Assembly: GCA_950295325.1 (NCBI GenBank) | Contig: OX485806.1 | Location: 4,154,001-4,218,000, forward strand | Direction: 5' to 3' | Source: Polytrichum commune | Taxonomy: Eukaryota > Streptophyta > Polytrichopsida > Polytrichales > Polytrichaceae | DNA length: 64,000 nucleotides | Shown here: in pieces, positions 14,167-25,000 of the stretch | Layout of the letters: each line of letters begins with the position of its first letter | How positions within the stretch are numbered: the stretch's first letter is position 1 | Made by a program: the position numbers and the translations under genes | The notes under the pieces: model-generated | The model's database searches: none | What the model saw: the letters and a program-made list of their open reading frames with translations, nothing else | Told to the model about the DNA's origin: nothing

Positions 14167-15867
14167 AAGTCCCTTAAATTAAATTAGTGGAAATTTTGAT
14201 AAATGAATCCTCACAAAAATTCATAAGTAGTTCGAAACATAATACAATGCACCAAAATTATAGTGTTTCATAATAAACTAATGCAATATGCGAAGTCGGA
14301 GGTTAGTCCAAAACTTCATGAGCAGAGTTCACGATAATTAGTGCTCTAGTACACTATTATTCTAAATTTTATTCACAATGCATAGTCTTCAAAATACACA
14401 AATCATGGATTTCTTTATATTGAAAATCTTGAAATAAAATAATTAAAATGACTGACATAGTGAAGAATAAACTTCAATTGCAATGATTACTTACTTCTGG
14501 ACTTGTTTTCTATAGCCTTAGCCTCCTCCACTGCTCACATAAATGTAATGACAAAACAACCCTGTTGTTCAAACACCACCACCAAAACAATCAGAAAATT
14601 ACAGTAAATTAAATCAATAAACAATCAATTATTTACCATTAATAGTACAGTAAGGTAGAATACTATAACTCAACTGAAAAAGAAAGCAAAGACTACAGTG
14701 AGAGACTAAAGAGACTGCTAGAGAAGAGAGTCTCACGAATATTATTTTTGTCTGGCTACTCCCCGACTGCTAGTTCCCGACACTCAAGAGAATCTGCCAG
14801 TGGGAATGAGTTCCATGGGCCCGATTACAGAATGCATGCTTGCTACACCCTTACTATGAACTATTGACTTTCAAACGAAACAGTGACAATTGTCTGATAA
14901 ATGACGTATATGATCCAAATGTCCAACATGTTGACCTCGAACAGATGGTCCAAACAATCCAACCCAGTTAAACCAGCTCCACGTACGCGAGGATTAAACT
15001 AGTCGACAAGTCAGTAGAATGTCCTCCTCAACGTGAGTTCCCAGCTTGATCTTCGTGACTAGAATTCTCATCAGCGTCGCAGTAAGAATGAGTCTACAGC
15101 TTACCTGCATTATTCTGAACGAAAACCCCTGGAGCAGGGTTGCAGTGAGACTGCAGTACCTTAGAGAGACACTGAGAAAAGAGACTGAAAGTGAGTTAGA
15201 AGCTAGCTTACGTAGTGTTGGGGCTGGTTGCTTCACCATTAGATTGCAGCAAAATGTTTAAATCTAAGTGGTAGGTTTGATTATCTGGATTATATTTTGG
15301 GAACTGTCATTTGACGGGCAAATATGGCTATATCTGTCAAGCGACAAATTCGAGGGTGGGGCTATCTGTCATGTGACTGGCTGGCTGCAAAAGTTGACTG
15401 TGACTGGCTGTCATTTGGCATGTGACGGGTGCAAAAAGAAACCCTGCTTAGATCCTTAACATGTAGCCTGCAAGCACCCTCCAAATTCTAGAGTACCGCT
15501 TGAATCCAAAAGACAAAGACAAGTTTAGAACTCCAATATACAAACTTACAAATTCAAATCCTTTGTTACAAATGTACGAAATGTCCTCTTCGCAAATTGC
15601 ACTATCATGCTCACATGATGCACATATAGTTCCATCAAGAAATGAACACAACAGGATAATTATCAACAATTCTTCAACATTGTTTTGCTAGATTGGTGGA
15701 GTTCCAAGAAGCGCCTACGATGTTAAGCTTAAATCCTAGAAAACACCCACTTGAAATAAATTGGAAGGCCATGTTGTATTATGAACACTAGATTCTGAAA
15801 TGAGGATGAGCACCATTACTCCCTAACCTCCACATCCTTGCAAGCCAAACCCCAATGACTTCCTAAC

Positions 15868-16238
15868 CCCTAACATTACCCAACCCAATACTCTTAACTC
15901 CGGCGCGGAGGTCGATGCGGCTCCGATGCGGCTCCGGGGAGGTTCGGATGCCAGCTCCGGTGGGTCGTCCATTTTTCTGGCCCTCCCCGTTTTGGCCCCT
16001 TGATGACTTTTTTTGGTTTTTTTTGTTGCTAAATTTGGGTTCTACGGCCCCAAATTACTCTAGGAGGCCCCTTATGAGATCAAGTAAGGCCCCACCCAAT
16101 CAAAAAAATAGGGGGGCAATTTTTGCCCCAACCCACCCGAACCCACCGGAGCTGGCATCCGAACCTCCCCGGAGCCGCATCGGAGCCGCATCGAACTCCG
16201 CGCCGGAGTTAAGAGTATTGGGTTGGGTAATGTTATCC
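15868..16238. mobile_element. Mutator-like MITE with long GC-rich terminal repeats
   Basis: A 371-bp element with inverted arms of about 110 bp each (about 15868-15980 and 16125-16238). They include TAACATTACCCAACCC and a GC-rich part with GGCTCCGATGCGGCTCCGG. An exact 9-bp direct repeat CTTCCTAAC (15859-15867 and 16239-16247) flanks it, the duplication size of Mutator-like elements. The outermost two to three bases of the arms differ. The 114-codon open frame across it is a by-product of GC-rich sequence, not a gene. Confidence 0.85.
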
Positions 16239-16677
16239 CTTCCTAACAGCATTTGTTGACCACCAAATGACATGTACTGATTTCCATGTAGTGTTTGTGG
16301 ACCTCTAAGGTATGTATGTGTTATTCGGGTCGTTTTTCATGTTCTTCAACTTCTACCGATTAGATTTACACAACAAAACATGTAGCGCATTAGCAAATCT
16401 ACAATGAAGTATCAGCAAAAATCGGACCTCTTCTGATTCGGTTATCCTTATAAGAAGTGCTTGTTTTGTTGGCTTTGTCCCATATCATGGGATAGAGGCA
16501 TTGCGGAGACTACCTTTGAGTGGTAATAGGGTCCGAGTAATGCATGTCAAAATTTAATGGATAAGGTTTGGTGAAGCTCAGTGGAAGCTCACTGAAATTT
16601 TCAATCTAATATGGAAAGAGCTAGTAAAAAAAAAATTACTTTTAAAATGCCATTTTTAGGACAGCCTCTTGTGGCAA

Positions 16678-16793
16678 AGGGTTATTCTCTTGTTGATTCT
16701 ACAAGGGTTATTCTCTTGTTGAATCTACAAAGGGTTATTCTCTTGTTGATTCTACAAGGGTTATTCTCTTGTTAATACAAGGGTTATTCTCAT
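16678..16793. repeat. Short tandem repeat of about 27 bp
   Basis: Five degenerate copies of GGGTTATTCTCTTGTTGATT plus CTACAA; the last two are shortened. Confidence 0.9.
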
Positions 16794-17340
16794 GTATCTA
16801 ATACAAGTTGAAGACGTAGTCCAATCTCTTTTAAGCATATATCTTTTAAACATAGAGTCTTTAAACATATGATTTTGTTCTTTGATCCTCACCTACCCAC
16901 GCACAAATCAAATATAGGTGTCTGATCAAGAAAAGTGACCAAATAACACCTGCATACATTATTTGAGAACTACATAGGAAATTGAATGTAGCCTTGGCAT
17001 TTTGATTTGCACACTCCCATGGTATCTAATTTTTTCTTCTTCTGAAACTGTCAACTTAAGCGGCAACATTTCGAAGAACAACACTCTCTCTCCAGAAGAA
17101 AGGTAGACATGCCTGCATTGCAAACCTAGTGCCTATATAAGCTTTAACAACTCTCTAGATGTGCACAAACATCATATATATCATCGTCAAACTGATGGTG
17201 CGACCAGAAATCAATTTCTGCATCTATTAAATCATTAAGAGAGAGATACAGGGGGTGGGCCAAGATACAACCACAAAATTGAGTAACGAAGACCGGTGTT
17301 AAACCTACATCCCTGACATGCGGATACCTGCATTTTGGAG

Positions 17341-18405
17341 TGGTGTGTGGTTTGGTGTGGATCTAAGAATGGACACCAAAAAGCAGTGTGTTCAAAAGAG
17401 ATCGAACTACATGTTCAACATATGTCAATCATTCTAGGTTCAAAAATCAACATAATAAGAGGTATCTTTATGACCATTTAGTGAGCATGAGAACCTTCAC
17501 ATTGATAACGAATAAGATATTCATATGAGACTTGTCTGAAGGTTACGAGGAAAGTGTCTATGATCCTAATTTGGATGTGGTAATCATCTCGCACCAATTG
17601 CATGTTTAATATGCTACGAGAAGTGCGTGCAAAGAGAGAAGTGTCCGATTACCTTAGCATCAGGCAAAGCACGTAACGTTGACATGTGTGGTTTGGTGAG
17701 GTGTGTGGTTTGCAGTGGATCTAAGAACGGACACCAAAAAGCAGTGTGTTCAAAAGAGATCGAACTACATGTTCAACATATGTCAATCACTCTAGGTTCA
17801 AAAATCAACATAATCGGAAGTATCTTTATGACCATTTAATGAGCAAGAGAACCTTCACTTCGATAATGAATAAGATATTCATATGAGACATGTCTGAAGG
17901 TTATGAGGAAAGTGGCTGTGATCCTCATTTGGATGTGGTAATCATCTTGCACCAATTGCATGCTTAATATGCTACGAGAAGTGCGTGCAGAGAGAAACGT
18001 GTCCGATTACCTTAGCATCAGGCAAAGCACGCAACGTTGACATGTGTGGTTTGGTGAGGTGTGTGGTTTGGTGTGGATCTAAGAACGGACACCAAAAAGT
18101 AGTGTGTTCAAAAGAAATCGAACTACATGTTCAACATATGTCAATCATTCTAGGTTCAAAAATCAACATAATCGGAAGTATCTTTATGACCATTTAATGA
18201 GCACGGAACCTTCACTTTGATAACGAACAAGATATTCATATGAAACCTGTCTGAAGATTATGAGGAAAGTGACTGTGATCCTGATTTGGATGTGGTAATC
18301 ATCTCGCACCAATTGCATGCTTAATATGCTACGAGAAGTGGTGCGTGCACAGAGAAAAGTGTCCGATTATTTTAGCATCGATCAGGCAAAGCACGCAATG
18401 TTGAC
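17341..18405. repeat. Tandem repeat, three copies of about 358 bp
   Basis: The phrase TGGATCTAAGAA recurs at about 17358, 17716 and 18074. Each unit contains AGATCGAACTACATGTTCAA, a GGATGTGGTAATCATC segment and GTGTCCGATTA. Identity is high by eye. Open frames of 70 codons recur once per unit and are not called as genes. Confidence 0.92.
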
Positions 18406-18650
18406 GTTGGTGAATGTTGGCGTACCATCAACAATAGGGGCATGTCTACAAAGATCTCCAAAAGCTGCATGTAAATTAATGGAAATGGTGATGTTGGCGC
18501 TCGCAAGAGCAGAGCTCAGAATAGCTAGGGTTGAAAATATGGACATAAAGGGACAAGAGGAGGTGAAATCTTTAACGGAGCAAGCCGTTATCTGGAGGAG
18601 GTATGAGATATTCGAGGCATTAAATAGTCCAACAACGTCCGAAGGAGCTG
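18405..18650 (+). pseudogene. Unidentified protein-like fragment
   Basis: An open frame starting inside the third 358-bp repeat continues through unique sequence with a Glu/Lys/Ala-rich, helix-like composition (for example RIARVENMDIKGQEEVKS), then runs into the MITE at 18651. A possible splice donor, GAG|GTATGAG, lies near 18600. I do not recognise a family, and the open frame may be chance. Confidence 0.2.
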
Positions 18651-19009
18651 CACTAAATGTGATATTTAGTGTCACCAATTCTCATTGTCTTGCTCAACAC
18701 TAACTGTAAACCGCGGTGTAGTGTCACCAACACTCAATGTGAACCCAACATTATTTGTCGTTCCTTGTATATTTTGGGGGGAATTATAGATTTATTGTGT
18801 TGCAATTACTGTCACTTGCCAAGTAATTATTCATCCAAATTTCAATCATCCATGACAATGTTTCATCACAAGTTGATGACAAGAGAAGGTAGAGAAGTTC
18901 ATCCATTGTCCATGAAACGATTTGTTCCATTAACGAAAAAGAAGTGTCATCCGAAAAGTTACCATAGTGACACAAAATACCATATGACACAAAATAACAT
19001 GTGTTAGTG
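18651..19009 (+). mobile_element. Palindromic-ended MITE, copy 1
   Basis: Member of a family about 360-390 bp long whose ends read TACACTAAATATGATATT then TAGTGTCA, so each end is itself nearly palindromic. The left end here is CACTAAATGTGATATTTAGT and the right end is degraded to GTTAGTGTA. Internal landmarks shared with other copies are TCACCAA, CAAGTTG, GGATGAA and GTGTCATCCGAAAAGTTACC. TA at the ends suggests a Tc1/mariner-type insertion, but no transposase source is visible. Confidence 0.75.
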
Positions 19010-19255
19010 TAGTGTAAGTGGTAGATTAGATGCTCAAGGTTTTAGTATTCCTTAAATTCCCTCATGCCATCCGATGTAGACGTCAAGCTAGTGCGTGCGC
19101 CCCCCCCCCCCCCCCTCCTTGACTTTAGAAAACTGAGAGGTTCCACAGCACTTTTTGCTATGAAAATGTTTTGTTTATGATTGTCTGGTTGTTTTGAAGT
19201 TTTTTTTGCTGACTTTGTGTGGATCTAAGAAGGTCTTTGTTTTGGTGTGCAGGTA

Positions 19256-19610
19256 CACCTTAACCTCCGTAATATCACCCTCAGTAATGTCATTCCCTCT
19301 CTTATATCCCAAAATCCTAGGAAACGTATATGCTCAATTTCAATCTCCCTCCTCATTGTCATATTTCCTTTCCATGTCATGGGTTTCAACATTAAAGTAA
19401 CCCACTAAAGAATTCTAGCCATATGCTTGCACGCATCACATGTCATCATTGTAAGTATTGTCATTATTGTGATGTCGACTTTGTGTTATTTCATCATGTC
19501 ACATGCTACATTGATTCTCTATTATAATGCATCCATGTTGACATTGCATATCTCCTCAATATCACATGGACTTTGGTTGCCACAGGCATGATATTAGGGA
19601 GGTTAGAGTG
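19256..19610. mobile_element. pogo/Tigger-like MITE
   Basis: A 355-bp element between TA dinucleotides (19254-19255, 19611-19612). Inverted ends read CACCTTAACCTCCGTAATAT and, in complement, CACTCTAACCTCCCTAATAT. The right 90 bp, with ACTTTGGTTGCCACAGG, is shared with the fragment at 47120-47222. Confidence 0.8.
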
Positions 19611-19804
19611 TATGAGGAATACTCATTCAAGAATCACAAATTGGTGTCTATGACTAGATTCGAGGTTGAGCATATTGGGGATCTAGTTTTTTTTAAATTC
19701 CAGGGACATCATTTATACATTCAAGGCATTCATACACTCCAAATCAGATGTTCAATATTTTGTGTCCAATATTAGCTCCAATAGTTTAAGACAAAACTTG
19801 GAAT

Positions 19805-20138
19805 TCAAATTTTCTTGCTCAATACTAATTTAAAACCACAATATAGTGTCACCAACACTAAATGTTAACCCAACATTACTTGTCATTCCTTGTAAACTTT
19901 TTTGGGGGAGTATACATTTACAGTGTTGCAATTACCAAATGATCTTTCATCCGAGTTTCAATCATCCATGACAATATTTCATCACAAGTTGCTGACAAGA
20001 GAGGGTAGGGTTTTGCCCAATGGATGAACTCATCCATCATCCATGACAGTATTTGTTCACTTCTTCATAAGAAATGTCATCCGAAAAGTTACCATAGTGA
20101 CATTAAATGCCATTTGACACTAAATATCATAATTAGTG
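19805..20138 (+). mobile_element. Palindromic-ended MITE, copy 2, left end missing
   Basis: It starts within the family consensus at CTTGCTCAATACTAATT and runs to the right end ACACTAAATATCATAATTAG. Internal landmarks (GTGTCACCAACACTAAATGT, GTCATCCGAAAAGTTACC) match copy 4 closely. Confidence 0.75.
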
Positions 20139-22083
20139 GAGTTACTCTACTTGACTCATTGGTGATGTTACCTTTTAGCCCTGCATTTTAAGCTATATCC
20201 CGTAAAAATGACGAAGGGTAGATTCCCAGAAGGTTCACATTGTTTTTAAACCAAATTGTGCTCTTAATTAAAAAGGATGAATGACGACAAATTAGTCAAG
20301 ACTAGAATCTACAGGCATGTGCATGATCGAGAAATTTAGACTCATTAGAGTCATCCTTTGATTCAATGGGACTTTTGTTGGGAGTTGGTCCCATATGAAT
20401 TTCTTCTATTGGTTGGCATGTATACAATATCAATAGTTTCTTTCCACTTGTGCATGCTTGGAGGCAGTGGTTGAAGTTCACTGAAGAGCAACCTCTTTCA
20501 GTTTATTGGAACCAAACTCATTCCAACACCACTTGGCATGTCAAAATGAGTTTCACCCTCAATGAGCCAATATAGAATATTCTTCATTCAAGCTCCAACA
20601 CTACCTCCAAGCACGCACCAATGAATCATCGAACATGGAAGGTGTTGTTATGAGGAGAAAACTTGTCCATTCCATCCATATGTTGCAACTTGTCCACAAT
20701 TCAACTATTGAAGTGATCAAACCACACATGGATGACAATACAATTTTTCATTTGAAAGTGAGCACATTCGTCCAAAACCTGCACAAATAACCACTTTGGT
20801 TGTCAAATAGAGGTTTTTAGTTGCCAATTTTCTCAAATCCGCAACCAATAAGCCCCCCTCGGCAACCAAAATAATTTATTTATACTCGCCATGAGTTGGA
20901 GAAAACAAGTTGCAACGGAATGGACAAACTTTCTCCTAGTGTGTATGCAAAACAACCAACTCCCGATGAAAGTCCCTTTGAATTAACTCTATCATCATCT
21001 GTAAAATAGTCTACATTTCTGTGCAACTTCTCCACACCAGCAAGGACACTCTTCTGTATAGAACTCACTACCATGGAGGAAAAAAGCTCCATAGATGCAC
21101 ATGACAAAAGCAATGAGAGACAGCTACCCAAATATCTTGTTGCAGATGTAGAAGAACTTTCAAAAAAAGGTCAGCAAGCTCACATTCGGTAATCTGTTCC
21201 ATAGGAAGAGAACAATTAATTCCATGTTCAATGCTCCAAGCAACAAAGTATTTAATGCCCCACGAATTTCTTTGTTTTACTAATTTTTTCAAAAGAGGAC
21301 GTCTCCCAATAAAATGCCTCATCACTGAAATGAGGTCAATGCAGAAATAACTGCAGGAGCATCCTGAACAACATCATCTAGAGATGATTTAGTTCACCAC
21401 GACATGATATTGTAATTTAAGTCGACAATGTAGGCAAATACCTCTCACTATAACTCCTTGAAATTGGAGCTCCCTATTCAATTCCAACTACTCTTCAATT
21501 AGAGCTCCCTCCAATAAACTGCCTCTCATATCTGTTGCATTTAAGTCACAATGAGCATTCCAGGTAATTGACCTTAGAGATTGGTATCGAGAGCAAAAAA
21601 TGCAGAAACATTACAAACTCGTATAGGTGTAGTAGGATGATGACAACAACCATGACTCCTTACAAGTCTCAAAACACCAACATCCCGTCCAATTGAAGCC
21701 AAAATATGCATTTCAGAAGCAATATACGAAGAGCCATCAGAATTGAGGTGCAACCATCATCAAATTATGTGCTTGTACAACTACTCTACAAACTCACAGA
21801 AAATTAACCATCTCATTCTTGGATTCCAAACACTAGAGAGCTTCATGAGAACTATGTGGGTCTTTCAGGATATACAAAATGGAAAGTATAAATGCCAAAT
21901 AGGACCTTGTTTATTTCTTCAACTATGTCCCAAGGAATACAACTTCCAGCATACATTTCACCATTATGATGTTATACAGAGATGAGTACAAAATTGATAG
22001 GAAATGCTTATCGTAACTTTAAGCACATATGACTACAAAACCTCTAATAATTGCTAGATTGGAGATGACAGAAGCGCCCCAAT
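20139..22083. other. Region between the MITE cluster and the DEP1 3' end
   Basis: Apart from the fragment at 20880-21325 I see no gene. A short minus-strand stretch (about 21620-21740) reads through with a protein-like sequence but shows no partner exon. The sequence just below 22084 is the presumed 3' untranslated region of the DEP1 gene. Confidence 0.4.
20880..21325 (-). pseudogene. Unidentified gene fragment with a frameshift
   Basis: Two overlapping minus-strand frames look like one broken coding segment. The upstream frame contains SLPMEQITECELADLFLK and LLHLQQDIW. The reading then continues naturally in the next frame with LGSCLSLLLSCASMELFSS and IQKSVLAGVEKLHRNVDYF. The composition, with amphipathic helices, is like a helical-repeat protein, but I recognise no family. 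The switch of frame near 21120 marks decay or an unseen splice. Confidence 0.35.
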
Positions 22084-25000
22084 CTAGAGCTCCAGCAGGG
22101 ACTTGATGGTTCGGAACCCATGATCTGGAGGTAAGGGAGCATTTCCTGGGCGAAGTAGAAGCACTGCTTGCAGACCTGAGATAGAAAAGGAAAAAATTGT
22201 TCAGAGAAAATCTAATGAGAAATTTTATATCAGCAGCAAGGATAGCAAGTGATCCATATACTGGAACAAAGTGGCTGTCATGGACAAGTTTTATGATTTC
22301 TAATGCAAAATGACCAACCGACCCTCTTGTTCTTATGATAGACAACCACCTCATGCCAGGTTAATTTCATAACTCATTTAGTAATAATTTAAGAAACATT
22401 GTTTTGTTGGAAAGTAAATAAGGATGATGAAAATAGTTGTATACATCAGTTGGATGGACCTCGCCATCCAGAACTTTCATCCAATTTTAGGTTCATCCTA
22501 TTATGCCAGAAAGTGAGAGAAAGTGATGTGGAGAGCAGCTTTTCGTGACATACATTTGCATTGATGTTACTCTTTGCCTTTGTTGATTGGGGTTAACACT
22601 TAAGCGTCCAAGAGGCCCAGACTGGGCTTCTCCATGCACAAAAACATGTATTTGAGCTATTCCATTTTAGCTGATCATGTCAAAAGTGACCCTGTCTAAT
22701 ATTAACGTATTCTTCAAGTCCACTCTTTGAAATGGTTTAGTAAGTTCAATGTATTGATTAATTAGGTTAAAATACACATTCTGAGTGCCTTGGATACAAA
22801 TACATACATTATATTTTGATCATGAATGTCAAAACATTCATATGTTTTTCTTTTATCCCTTGACATATAATAATGTACTAAATACAGTTTCAAACCCCCA
22901 AATTATTATTTTTAAATGATTTTAGGACTTGGAAAGGCTCATAGAAATTGAGAATATATATCTCATAGATTGAGACCCTACATCCTTTAACGATTAATCT
23001 TGAATCTTTGGTTTAATTTTGATATTGGATAAAGTAAGGGATCACACCTGCTTCTTTGGCAGCCACAGCTTCAGCAAGCACATCAGTGGCGAACGTTATA
23101 CAACTTGGGTGGTCAACTCCAACAGTAAGGAATATCTCAGTGTAGCTCTTGGCTTCCCTCTTGTTTCTGTTCCAGAACGCACCACCCAGTAGAATTTTTA
23201 AGTTTCTAGAAGATGCATCAAAGTATATTCCTGCAAAACCTGGAGTTTTTCTATTGGAAATACATGAAACAGGATGTACACTCATAATCAACAGATGCTT
23301 AAGAGAGAAGCAATAATACTGAGATGAAACTGTCAGATGTGAGGTTAGGCGTCTAGAGATAATGGTACCCAATTGTTGTATCAAAAAAACCAGATAAGTA
23401 ACCTCGGAGGTCGCCAAAGTTTGTGAAACCGAAAATCAGCCGTTGAGCCTCTCGACTTCCACTGGAGTAAATGTATGTCTTTGTACCACTAGTATGCCAT
23501 TGTAACAATGCTTCAGGAACATCCTCAAATACAACCCCCTTCAATTCACCATTTGCATACCCGACTCTCCATACGTGGCCCTGGTAATTCCACATGATGA
23601 ATAGAAAGCATTGGTCCCATACAAAATTCAGGTTTCGTGCTCATGTGGTCACCAAAAACCATAACAAGAGCAGAAAACATTAATTGCTAGAGAGAACTAT
23701 ACTAACAACATTTCAGGATTTTAAGTAAAACTCACCTGCAGCTGCTTCAACGATGTTATTTTGCGGTCTGCCTTTATCATCTCCAATATGTTTTTCTCAA
23801 GGGCCGACACAACAGCTTCGGTTCCTGCACTCTCAGGGGGTATTTCCACAGCTCCTGGGACTTTGTTTTTCAGATCCTCGATAACCTGTCAACAGAAAAT
23901 ATAAGATACTGAACAGGAGTCCACTATGTGCATCGAAAATTTTCAAGGGGTGGTGTATTATATACTTATTTCGTTAAAACTATGCCTAGTGGTGTATAAT
24001 GTAATTATCTCATGTTATATGCATTATTCTGATGATACTATTTGCTTTGCAGTAGTAGCATAACGTGGCACATATTAGAAAATAATAAGAAAACAATGGA
24101 AGTTTTACAACGTAATCATGAATGTAAGATGTTATTTCAACATTTTATTGGATCTACATGATAAGTTTGCCTCAGGAAGTTTGTGACGTAGGTCACGGGT
24201 AGAAAGACAGCCACTAAGTGAATAGTACTGATGAAGTCTATCTTTGACTGAAAACCTCCAATATGATATTCACCTGTTCTCGAAGAAGTTGAATGTCAGA
24301 CTGAGTTTCTTTGCTATCATATGTCGACCTCAAGAAAGTTCCCGCATTCTCTTTGGCGTAGGGAAATAAGACTTCAGTCACAAATGAAATTGGTGTGGTG
24401 GTGCCCTCAATGTCAAGAACAATGACACCCTGCATCATGGAAACCGTCAATGTTAATACTTCAACGTAGGCACACCCAAGTAGCAACTCGGCCCCAAGTT
24501 ATGGGGTTTAGTGTGCCTTTTGGCCCCATACACTATTCAGGATCATGATACCTGAATCGCTGAAGGCGCGATTACACACAACTCCTTGAGTGGTTGTGGT
24601 TATGGTTGTGGAGGGGCCCACTTTCAACGATAACTACAAAAAAATCATCTATAATCAAGGTGTAGATATAATTGAAGAGAGCATTTGACCTCATTGATTG
24701 TTCCTCTTAGTGGTGCAATCCGTGGAATGTCAACAACAATATATAGATTCTAGTGGAAAATTTGTCTAAGAGTAATTACCCCCTACAAATCCTCTCCCAT
24801 GCCTCGGCCTTGAAGTTCCCATGCCTAAGTGCCACATAGTAACTACAAACAAAATAAAACTAAAGAAAGTAGACTACAACTCATTGCAACCACTCCCAAC
24901 TACATCTTGTATTGTAGTTGCGCAAGGTGGAGTAGTTGTGGCTGTCATCAATGCACCTTATCTCTTCTTATCCTCCAAAAAATGTAAACTACAACCATCA

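Larger units (their letters stand above)
11459..15446 (-). mobile_element. hAT transposon, nearly complete, with 8-bp target duplication
   Basis: A 3,988-bp element. Its ends are short inverted repeats, CAGTGTTTCTTTTT on the left and the complement of CAGGGTTTCTTTTT on the right. They are flanked by an exact 8-bp direct repeat CTTAGATC at 11451-11458 and 15447-15454, the target-site duplication of hAT transposons. Just inside both ends are repeated GTGACGG/TTGACGGG/CATGTGAC words, like the subterminal transposase-binding repeats of hAT elements. The transposase is encoded on the minus strand and is disrupted. Intact ends and an identical duplication suggest insertion was not very ancient. Confidence 0.92.

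Noticed and set aside
15915-16259. A 114-codon plus-strand frame
   Set aside because: It spans both inverted arms of the Mutator-like MITE; the openness comes from GC-rich repeat sequence.
16678-16793. CRISPR-like array
   Set aside because: The units are contiguous with no unique spacers and lie in plant-type DNA, so this is a simple tandem repeat.
17627-18197. Two near-identical 70-codon frames
   Set aside because: They recur once per 358-bp tandem unit and have no recognised motif; more likely repeat by-products.
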